Source: JBEGQX01 sp041180805 (GTDB lineage: Bacteria; Planctomycetota; Planctomycetia; Gemmatales; Gemmataceae). Taken from it: a stretch of 15,438 nt of DNA. The position numbers were made by a program, and so were the translations under genes. The stretch lies in the NCBI GenBank assembly GCA_041180805.1, contig JBEGQX010000004.1, positions 1-15,438 of the forward strand, written 5' to 3'. The notes beneath the pieces are model-generated. The model worked only from the letters and a program-made list of their open reading frames with translations. It searched no databases and was not told the DNA's origin. Shown piece by piece: positions 7,482 through 14,479 of this stretch (positions are counted from its first letter, which is position 1; each line of letters begins with the position of its first letter).

Positions 7482-8255
7482 TTAACGGGCTGTCCAACCA
7501 CCGTCCACCATTAAAAGACTGCCGGTGGTATAACTGCTTGCAGGGCTTGCAAGGTAAATGGCCGCACCTTGTATTTCCTGCAATTCTCCCCATCTTTCCA
7601 TGGCTACCGCACCAACAATAAACTTTTTGGTGTTTTCATCATCCTTGATGGGAATATTCATGTCGGTAAGGAACGGGCCTGGGCAGATAGCATTCACCGT
7701 AATCTGAAATGGGGCAAGTTCAAGTGCCAAAGCCCTGGTGAATTGAACCACCGCTCCTTTGCTGGTCGCATAAGGGGTGCGATTTGCCAAGCCAACCACA
7801 CCCAGAGTGCTGGCAATGTTGATAATTCGCCCTGAGTTTTGTTTTTTCATAGTTGGAACAAAAGCCCGGCTTGTAAGCCATATGCCATCCACATTGATTT
7901 GCTGGACCTTTTGAAAATCCGCATACGAAAGTTCGTCAATCGGGCCTCGAATGTTAATTCCTGCATTGTTAATAAGAATGTCAACTTTTCCGAAGGTTTC
8001 CAAAACTTCGTCACGCATCTTGTGGATCTGCTTTTCACAAGAAACATCAGCTTGTATTCCAATGGCGAGATGTCCATGCTGTTCAGTTATAAGCGTAGCG
8101 GCATCCTGAGCTTCCCGGTGATTTCTACTAATGACAGCGACTTTTGCACCTGCGGATGCAAGTCCCTGGGCCATGGCCAACCCCAGACCTTTGGACCCAC
8201 CGGTAATGACGGCGATTTTTCCAGAAAGGTCAAACAATTTGATTCCAGGTAACAT
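7482..8255 (-). CDS. Short-chain dehydrogenase/reductase, NAD(P)-dependent (gluconate 5-dehydrogenase / KduD-like)
   Basis: A complete 257-residue classical SDR, cytoplasmic by lack of a signal. The cofactor motif TGGSKGLG is at 18-25 and NNAG at 96-99. The catalytic residues are Asn121, Ser149, Tyr162 and Lys166 (YATSK); NAICPGPFLTDMN at 188-200 and the C-terminal VDGGWTAR complete the fold. An Arg (VISRN, about residue 44) after the second strand favours NADP(H), but this is not decisive. The closest named subfamilies by pattern are gluconate 5-dehydrogenase and 2-deoxy-D-gluconate 3-dehydrogenase, which oxidise or reduce sugar acids; the exact substrate cannot be read from sequence. GGAG (8265-8268 on the + strand) lies 9 nt before the ATG. 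The glycosidase gene follows after 21 bp and the phosphatase gene lies 65 bp upstream, with no clear terminator between, so the three may form one transcript. Confidence 0.88.
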   Translation of the reverse strand: MLPGIKLFDLSGKIAVITGGSKGLGLAMAQGLASAGAKVAVISRNHREAQDAATLITEQHGHLAIGIQADVSCEKQIHKMRDEVLETFGKVDILINNAGINIRGPIDELSYADFQKVQQINVDGIWLTSRAFVPTMKKQNSGRIINIASTLGVVGLANRTPYATSKGAVVQFTRALALELAPFQITVNAICPGPFLTDMNIPIKDDENTKKFIVGAVAMERWGELQEIQGAAIYLASPASSYTTGSLLMVDGGWTAR

Positions 8256-8320
8256 GCTTCATTTCTCCATTAAAAGTTGGCAAGTGTGCAGGGGCGCAGG
8301 GTTTGATTGTCACGGTAGGT

Positions 8321-9550
8321 TTATTGATTCAGGCTAATCCCAAGAATAGTAAGATCATCTGTCGGTCGGCGTGGTTTGCACCATTCGCGTACCCCGGAGA
8401 GCACCTTTTTGAAGGTTGCAGGTAGATCAAGATTGGAGCAATTCTCGAGGGCATTTTTAAGATTTTCTTTTCCAAAGGTGTTGCCTTCATCGTTCATGGC
8501 CTCGATGATGCCATCGGAATACATAAAAATTCTGTCACCTTTATTTAATTGAACCTTGTTCACCTGGTAGGTTGAATCCGAGAACAGGCCTATTGGTATA
8601 GCAGGCTGATCCAGTACAGCGGGCTTGCCATTTATGGGAAGATGCACCATGCCTGGGTGACCTGCCAATGCGTAGCGCAGTTCCAAGGTATCCATATCCA
8701 ATACGCCGTATGCAATGGTGAAGAAATTGCCTCCCATGCTGTCCATGGTGAATCGTTGGTTTAAGTAGTGAATTAATTTGTCAGGGTTATCGAGCAGTTT
8801 GTTTTGATTATCCAGCGTAAGGCCCACGATGTGGCGTGAAACACTTACGGAAAGCAGGGCGGCAGGGGCGCCATGCCCGCTGACATCCAAAACAAAAAAA
8901 GCCACCTTTCTTTCGGAAAGGGGAAGGATGTGAAGCATATCTCCAGCGAGTTTTTCGTGAGGTTCAAACAACCATTCAAAATGAATTCCCGGAATGTTTG
9001 GCAATTCGGATGGTAATTGCGATTGTTGAATAGCCGCCGCCGCCTCGAGATCGCGATTCATCCTGCGGTTTGCGCGTTCAAGCTTTTCATTTTGTTCACT
9101 GAGATTCTGCTTGAGAGCCTGAATATCCTTGAACGATTTATTAAGCAGCAAATGAGTTTGTATGCGGGCAAATGCCACCGGAAAATCTATCGGCTTGGTA
9201 ACATAGTCGTTTGCGCCCAGTTCCAGGGCATCAATAATATTGGTATTTTCACCCTTTGCGGTGGTCATGATGATGGGCAGTTCCAGTGGAGTAAACTGTT
9301 TGCGTACGGCTTCAAGCACCTGTAAGCCGTTGACCTCCGGCATCATCACATCAAGAAGAATCAGGCTGAAGCTTTCCTGCCCAATAAGCTCAAGGGCTTT
9401 TTTGCCACTTTCCGCCACAACCGTCTTAATTCCCTTGCGTTGCAATCTGCGGGCCAGGGTGTCACGATTCCACTCGTTGTCATCTACAACAAGAATGGAA
9501 AAAGTTGGCTCGGTTGATGGTTCTATATTGTTAGAGTTATCCTTACTCAT
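8321..9550 (-). CDS. Response regulator with PP2C/SpoIIE-type serine phosphatase output (RsbU-like)
   Basis: A cytoplasmic 409-residue two-domain regulator. The REC domain spans about 17-135, with acidic pocket Asp23/Asp24, phospho-acceptor Asp67 (LLLDVMMP), Thr96/97 and Lys119 (TKP). A coiled-coil linker spans about 140-172. The PP2C/SpoIIE phosphatase domain spans about 190-407, with metal-binding motifs GD 203-204, DVSGHG 222-227, SDG 345-347 and TDD 397-399. All key residues are present, so phosphorylation of Asp67 by a histidine kinase probably switches phosphatase activity toward a phospho-Ser/Thr protein. In this family the target is typically an STAS anti-anti-sigma factor in a partner-switch pathway. 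No kinase, anti-sigma or STAS gene lies in the window. An in-frame TAA just upstream fixes the start, although the only good AGGAGG lies 15 nt away. It is divergent from the cytochrome gene at 9671. Confidence 0.92.
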   Translation of the reverse strand: MSKDNSNNIEPSTEPTFSILVVDDNEWNRDTLARRLQRKGIKTVVAESGKKALELIGQESFSLILLDVMMPEVNGLQVLEAVRKQFTPLELPIIMTTAKGENTNIIDALELGANDYVTKPIDFPVAFARIQTHLLLNKSFKDIQALKQNLSEQNEKLERANRRMNRDLEAAAAIQQSQLPSELPNIPGIHFEWLFEPHEKLAGDMLHILPLSERKVAFFVLDVSGHGAPAALLSVSVSRHIVGLTLDNQNKLLDNPDKLIHYLNQRFTMDSMGGNFFTIAYGVLDMDTLELRYALAGHPGMVHLPINGKPAVLDQPAIPIGLFSDSTYQVNKVQLNKGDRIFMYSDGIIEAMNDEGNTFGKENLKNALENCSNLDLPATFKKVLSGVREWCKPRRPTDDLTILGISLNQ

Positions 9551-9565
9551 GTATAATTATTTCTG

Positions 9566-9571
9566 CCTCCT
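9566..9571 (-). promoter_or_regulatory. Shine-Dalgarno with unusually long spacing for the REC-PP2C gene
   Basis: The - strand reads AGGAGG here, a full consensus, but 15 nt separate it from the ATG at 9550 instead of the usual 5-10. An in-frame TAA in the spacer rules out a start nearer the motif, so initiation may be weak or may need RNA folding to shorten the gap. Confidence 0.5.
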
Positions 9572-9580
9572 GGAACTATT

Positions 9581-9609
9581 ATTCTACCAAAGAGTAAAGG
9601 TTGTTTCAC
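9581..9609 (-). promoter_or_regulatory. Candidate sigma-70-like promoter for the REC-PP2C gene
   Basis: On the - strand GTGAAA (9604-9609) and TAGAAT (9581-9586) are separated by 17 bp, matching TTGACA at four of six and TATAAT at five of six positions. The predicted start would lie about 25 nt before the ATG, just ahead of the AGGAGG. The prediction rests on consensus only; this 120-bp divergent gap must also contain the promoter for the gene at 9671, for which I see no convincing match. Confidence 0.3.
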
Positions 9610-9670
9610 CACTTTTGATGCCGAATCAGGATTAGGTCTGGTCGGGAATCAGCTTAAGGAAATTTGAGTT

Positions 9671-12600
9671 ATGCGTTCAGCAATTCAATCTGCAGGTTCG
9701 TTGTTGATGATTCTGGTTTTTGGTTTTCTTCTTCCCGCTCAGGAAAAAGCAGGCAAATCCAAGTTATATACCCAAAAAGTTGAAACGAGTGAATCAATCC
9801 CCTGGGGGGAATCGGCTGTTCCTTCCAAAAAGAAATTGGCGGAGGATGGCGTTTTTCAGCAAGGGGAAAAACCATCTTGGATTTGGGGTGAGAAGCATTC
9901 CAAGAACTATTCCCTTTTCAGGGAATTTCAATTCGATGGCGACAGGATGGTAGTCAAGTTCACTGCGGATAATAGTGTCCAACTAAAACTTAACAAGCGA
10001 ACCATTGGCGTAACTAAAGAATGGCAGTCACATGTCGAGGTTGAATTAACCAATCTTGTAAAAGGCAAAAACACTTTTGAAGCTGTTGTTGGTAATGAAG
10101 GGGGCGTGGCGGGTTTTGTTTTTAAGGGGATTATTTTTAAGAATGGCAAGCCGGCTGGGGAAATTCTTTCGGATGGTTCCTGGACGGCTTTTGAAGATCA
10201 TGAAAAAACCAAGCCTTCCAAAATTCAGGTTGGGGGCAAATTGGGTGTTATGCCTTGGGGTGATGTTTTCTCACGGGAATCCGGTTTGGCATCAGGCCCT
10301 TCCGGGTTTCAGGTTCCCAAGGGGTTTCAGGTTGAAAAGCTATTTACGGTTCCCAAGGATGAATTAGGTTCATGGGTTTGTATTGCTTTGGATAACAAAG
10401 GCAGAATCCTTGCCTCAGATCAAGGTGGAAAAGGGATTTGTAGAATCACACCTTCCCCGATTGGATCGCAGGAACCAACCAAGGTGGAACTGCTGGATTT
10501 GAAAATCAGTTCTGCGCAGGGAATGCTTTACGCTTTTGATAGCCTTTATTTTTCGGTAAATGGTGGCCCGGGAAGTGGTCTCTATCGCGCCAGAGACACC
10601 AACAATGATGATCAGTTTGACGAGATAGTAAAGCTGAAGGATTTTAAAGGTGGTGGCGAGCATGGTCCCCATGCTTTGAGATTATCACCCGATGGAAAGT
10701 CCATCTTCGTTTCTTGTGGCAATCACACTCTGCCACCGGAAGGCTTTCAGTCATCACGTTTGCCTAGAAATTGGAGTGAGGATCATATTCTTCCCAGGCA
10801 ATGGGATGCCAATGGCCACGCTCGGGGGATTCTTGCGCCCGGTGGCTATGTGGTAAAAACCGATCCTGATGGCAAAACTTGGGAAATGTTTTCCGTTGGT
10901 TATAGAAACCAATATGATTTTGCTTTCAACCGTGATGGCGAAATGTTTGTTTACGATGCTGATATGGAATGGGATATGGGTATGCCATGGTACAGGCCTA
11001 CCCGTGTGAATCATGCATCCAGTGGAAGTGAATTGGGCTGGCGGAGTGGTACAGGCAAATGGCCTGCTTATTATGTCGATAGTCTTCCTGCCATGGTGGA
11101 TGTTGGTCCTGGGTCACCTGTTGGAGTGGAGTTTGGTTACGGAACCAAGTTTCCTGCCAAATATCAAAAGGCGCTTTATATATGTGATTGGACCTTTGGC
11201 ACAATGTATGCCATCCATATCGAGCCCGATGGTTCAAGTTACAAGGCTACCAAGGAAGAATTTGTAGCTAAAACTCCCCTGCCTTTAACCGATGTGGTTA
11301 CTGGTAAGGATGGAGCACTCTATTTTTCGGTGGGTGGTCGTGGAACCCAATCCGAGCTATATAGGGTTGTATATCGAGGTGAAGAGTCTACCGCCCCGGT
11401 CCAATATGAAAACGAGCAGGGTAAAGCGACAAGGGAAATCAGAACAAGAATTGAAAGATTCCATCGCGAAGGCGAAATCTCTGATTCTGACTTAAATTTT
11501 ATAATTGAGCAGACAGGTAGTTCAGATCGATTTATTCGGTATGCTGCCCGTGTTGCTTTGGAGTTTCGTAAACCTGAATTATATCAAGCCAAAATTCTAA
11601 AGAGTTCCAACCCTGATAGTTGTATTTCAGGAGTGGTGGCTTTGGCGAGGCAGGCTGATAAAGGCTTGAAGGATTCTCTGCTTGAAACCCTGGATAAACT
11701 TGATTACTCAAAGTTAAAGCCATATCAGAAGTTAGATCTGTTAAGGGCGTATCAGCTTGTTTTTATCCGAATGGGTGAACCCTCGGAGAGTGCCCGCACC
11801 CGGATAGCTGGCAAATTTGATGTATATCTCCCTTCGGAAAATGATTCGGAAAACCGGGAGTTAGTTCAGTTACTGGTTTATTTGCAATCCGAAAAAGTTG
11901 CCTCCAAGGTCACGAAATTATTGCAAGCGCCTTCAAAGCCGCTTACCGGCAAAGAAATGGACGCCTTGTTGACTCGTAACCGAGGTTACGGTGGAAACAT
12001 TTCTACTATGCTTGCAAATGCACCTGATCCTCAAAAAATCTCCTACCTTTTCGCGATGAGGAATTTGAAGAAGCATTGGAATATGGAGGATAGAAAAGCT
12101 TATTTTGTTGCCCTAGATGAAGCTAGGACCAAAAAAGGTGGCGCAAGTTTTCAGGGGTTTTTAAACAACATGGAAAAAGATGCCCTGGCAAATGCCACTG
12201 ACCAGGAAAGGTTGGCGGTTGAAGCTCTTGGTTTGAGAAAGCCCTACAAGGCCAGGGAATTACCCAAGGCGGCGGGCCCTGGAAAAGATTGGAAGTTGGA
12301 TGCCTTGGTTGATGCGGCAAAAGATAAGCTGATTGGCCGTAATTTTAAGAATGGCCAGAAAATGTACGCCGCGGCTAGATGTGTGGTTTGCCATCGTTTC
12401 GAAGGTGATGGCGGTGCCACCGGACCTGACTTAAGTCAGGTGGCTGGCCGATTCAGTCTTAAAGACCTCTGTGAATCGATTGTCGATCCAAACAAGGTGA
12501 TATCCGACCAGTATAAGGCATCGGTTATTGAAACCAAATCCGGTAAGTTTGTGACTGGAAAAGTTGTCAGCGAAACCAATGGAATACTTACCGTGGTAAC

Positions 12601-12784
12601 AGACCCCGAGGATGCATCAAAGGTTTTGGAAATTAAGAAGTCCGATATCGAGGAAATCAAGGTTTCCAATGTATCCCTGATGCCTGCCGATTTGTTGAAA
12701 CCTTTAAACCAGAACGAAGTACTTGATCTTCTGGCTTATCTTCTTTCACGAGGTGACCCCACCAACCCCATGTTCCGGAAGTAA
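9671..12784 (+). CDS. Secreted galactose-binding-like / PVC dehydrogenase propeller / HEAT / c-type heme protein
   Basis: A 1037-residue exported paralogue of the cytochrome ending at 2692. A signal peptide covers about 1-23 (hydrophobic core ILVFGFLLPA). A beta-sandwich segment at about 65-180 (WIWGEKHSKNYSLFREF ... EILSDGSWTAFED) resembles galactose-binding-like modules found at the N-terminus of many planctomycete glycosidases. The propeller spans about 212-570: His331 and His334 in GGGEHGPHA, Arg412-Asn413 in GYRNQYD, YDADMEWD at 428-435, and an Asp-rich loop DTNNDDQFDE. HEAT-like helices fill about 595-870, heme motif CVVCH is at 904-908 (bases 12380-12394), and the likely axial Met is M1004 in SLMPADLL. 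Both active-site-like strands are intact, so it is probably a working periplasmic dehydrogenase passing electrons to the heme; substrate unknown. The start has AAGGA 10 nt upstream. The gene is transcribed alone, divergent from the phosphatase and convergent with the next gene across 9 bp. Confidence 0.9.
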   Translation: MRSAIQSAGSLLMILVFGFLLPAQEKAGKSKLYTQKVETSESIPWGESAVPSKKKLAEDGVFQQGEKPSWIWGEKHSKNYSLFREFQFDGDRMVVKFTADNSVQLKLNKRTIGVTKEWQSHVEVELTNLVKGKNTFEAVVGNEGGVAGFVFKGIIFKNGKPAGEILSDGSWTAFEDHEKTKPSKIQVGGKLGVMPWGDVFSRESGLASGPSGFQVPKGFQVEKLFTVPKDELGSWVCIALDNKGRILASDQGGKGICRITPSPIGSQEPTKVELLDLKISSAQGMLYAFDSLYFSVNGGPGSGLYRARDTNNDDQFDEIVKLKDFKGGGEHGPHALRLSPDGKSIFVSCGNHTLPPEGFQSSRLPRNWSEDHILPRQWDANGHARGILAPGGYVVKTDPDGKTWEMFSVGYRNQYDFAFNRDGEMFVYDADMEWDMGMPWYRPTRVNHASSGSELGWRSGTGKWPAYYVDSLPAMVDVGPGSPVGVEFGYGTKFPAKYQKALYICDWTFGTMYAIHIEPDGSSYKATKEEFVAKTPLPLTDVVTGKDGALYFSVGGRGTQSELYRVVYRGEESTAPVQYENEQGKATREIRTRIERFHREGEISDSDLNFIIEQTGSSDRFIRYAARVALEFRKPELYQAKILKSSNPDSCISGVVALARQADKGLKDSLLETLDKLDYSKLKPYQKLDLLRAYQLVFIRMGEPSESARTRIAGKFDVYLPSENDSENRELVQLLVYLQSEKVASKVTKLLQAPSKPLTGKEMDALLTRNRGYGGNISTMLANAPDPQKISYLFAMRNLKKHWNMEDRKAYFVALDEARTKKGGASFQGFLNNMEKDALANATDQERLAVEALGLRKPYKARELPKAAGPGKDWKLDALVDAAKDKLIGRNFKNGQKMYAAARCVVCHRFEGDGGATGPDLSQVAGRFSLKDLCESIVDPNKVISDQYKASVIETKSGKFVTGKVVSETNGILTVVTDPEDASKVLEIKKSDIEEIKVSNVSLMPADLLKPLNQNEVLDLLAYLLSRGDPTNPMFRK

Positions 12785-12793
12785 AACCTTCGA

Positions 12794-14428
12794 CTATTTA
12801 TTTTGGATTTCCCAAAGCAAGTAGTTTTCATCCTTGAACAAAAGCTTGAAGGGATTAGGTAGTTCCGGATTTTTTGAAGTGGTTACCAAGTGGGTGATTT
12901 TCTCCTTTTTAAGAAAAGGAAGAACTTTCTCCACTTTGTTGTTGTTGATAAGGTTATACCATGATTCACAATTCAGAAGTCGACGGTGCCATTCAAGCAC
13001 ATCCGCATCCTGATAAGGAATGGATTTAAAATCAATGTAAAGCGGCGCCAGTGTGACAAGTCGAAACCTTTGCATATCGATTGGGACAACCCTGGTGTCT
13101 GCCTTTTTAGTGACCGCTGGTTTGAAGTCACTGGAAAGGGATCCCTTGGTAGTTTTTGCCAGGTTTGGAATATGAATGGGGATAAGGTATTGGTCGCTTT
13201 TTTGCTGATTAGCCTTAATATAGGCAAGTAGTCGGTTTTCCGAATTATTTACCCGGTAACCCCAACCAAGGTACATGATGCAAAATCCGAAGCCCGCTAG
13301 AACCGTTACAATTCCAAAACTGACAATATTCCATTGGTAAAATCTGCCGGTGATTTTTTCCGATGCGGATATTTTTGAAATAAGAATCAATGTTGCCAAT
13401 GGAACCAAAATAGAGCTGATTCGCCAGGGAAATAAAAGTGCAAGGGAATTACTGTTGGTGAAATATTGAGTCAGCGTTAAAGCCGAAGATAGGATCACAC
13501 AGGTAAACATGATGATGCCAAGGCTGTTTTTTCGGCACAGATAACAACAGAAAATAATCCATGAAATTTGAAGGTATGCAACCCAGTCTAGCCAAAGTTT
13601 GGGAAGGCAATGATGGGGCAGGCGAAATTGCACCAGAAATTCCTGGGCGCTTTCAAAAGCTTGTTTGTCGGTGGGTTGAAAGTGGCTGCCAACATAAATG
13701 ACCGAAGGCATAACTAGTGCGAGTGCGAATAACCCAAGGTAAATGGCTTTTTTCCAACAACCACGAAGCAAAAGGTCCACTTGAAAACCCAGAATGATCA
13801 TTGCGCCCGCTAATAAATAAGTGGAGTGGAGGATTCCACCCAGACAGACAAAAAATGTTCCAAGCCAGGGTTTTTCGGAATAATAAAGTGCAATTCCCAA
13901 AAGCAAAAATACTCCAAATGTGGAAGGTTGCAGCATTCCACCGAGAATGTATTGGCCTGCAACTCCAGCCTGGAAAAACCATGGGTAATCGTTGCCAAGA
14001 ATTCTGAAAGATAGCCATCTTAAAATTGCGGCATGAGCGACCGCTAAAAAACCGAAGTAGATCCACCATGATTGGGCGAGTTTTTCCCTGCTTACCATGT
14101 GCTTTTTAAAAATAAGCCATGAGCACAAAACATATGCCCCCAAAATAATCCCAAGAGCAAGATGAAAAAACCATTCATGAAAGTACTGGAGTATGATGGT
14201 AACCATACCGGAGAAAATCGGGGTTGGATCCAATGTTTTTGCAAGCCAGTCGTTGGATAAACTTCCCTGACCTGCCATTTCGAAACCATGAAGGAAATAC
14301 TGATTTTGATTTGAGTAATAAAGAGGCGCCTGGGTGTAGAGAATGGAAAACAAAACTGCAGAGAGTACAAGTTTTGGCCATTCGGGAAATTTGGAAATTG
14401 ATTGAGATACATCAGTTTGTTGGGACAT
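12794..14428 (-). CDS. Polytopic membrane protein, GT-C/PMT-like architecture with DUF6798-like C-terminus
   Basis: A 544-residue inner-membrane protein with about ten hydrophobic helices (roughly 19-38, 85-107, 121-137, 170-183, 188-213, 227-246, 280-299, 302-320, 336-352 and 367-390), followed by a soluble C-terminal domain of about 150 residues. A long loop rather than a helix occupies about 39-80. The C-terminal segment FRLVTLAPLYIDFKSIPYQDADVLEWHRR (split here as FRLVTLAPLYIDFKSIPYQD then ADVLEWHRR, 455-483) matches my memory of DUF6798, a domain of unknown function on planctomycete membrane proteins; I could not check this by search. The many-helix plus soluble-tail layout resembles lipid-linked sugar transferases, but I see no clear catalytic DD/ED loop motif and do not assign activity. 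It lies 51 bp downstream of the radical SAM gene and is probably co-transcribed with it. The Shine-Dalgarno is weak. Confidence 0.7.
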   Translation of the reverse strand: MSQQTDVSQSISKFPEWPKLVLSAVLFSILYTQAPLYYSNQNQYFLHGFEMAGQGSLSNDWLAKTLDPTPIFSGMVTIILQYFHEWFFHLALGIILGAYVLCSWLIFKKHMVSREKLAQSWWIYFGFLAVAHAAILRWLSFRILGNDYPWFFQAGVAGQYILGGMLQPSTFGVFLLLGIALYYSEKPWLGTFFVCLGGILHSTYLLAGAMIILGFQVDLLLRGCWKKAIYLGLFALALVMPSVIYVGSHFQPTDKQAFESAQEFLVQFRLPHHCLPKLWLDWVAYLQISWIIFCCYLCRKNSLGIIMFTCVILSSALTLTQYFTNSNSLALLFPWRISSILVPLATLILISKISASEKITGRFYQWNIVSFGIVTVLAGFGFCIMYLGWGYRVNNSENRLLAYIKANQQKSDQYLIPIHIPNLAKTTKGSLSSDFKPAVTKKADTRVVPIDMQRFRLVTLAPLYIDFKSIPYQDADVLEWHRRLLNCESWYNLINNNKVEKVLPFLKKEKITHLVTTSKNPELPNPFKLLFKDENYLLWEIQNK

Positions 14429-14479
14429 TTATGAGATTCCGCGGTGGTATTTCTCGCTTTTAGGATGCATATGCCTTTG

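Noticed and set aside
12770..12800. Terminator hairpin between the convergent genes at 12784/12794
   Set aside because: Only a 4-bp GAAG/CTTC pairing is visible and no T-tract follows, so it is too weak to call.
14429..14479. Short palindromes (GCATATGC, CCGCGG) in the gap before the membrane protein gene
   Set aside because: They are 6-8 bp palindromes of a length expected by chance and match no operator I recognise.
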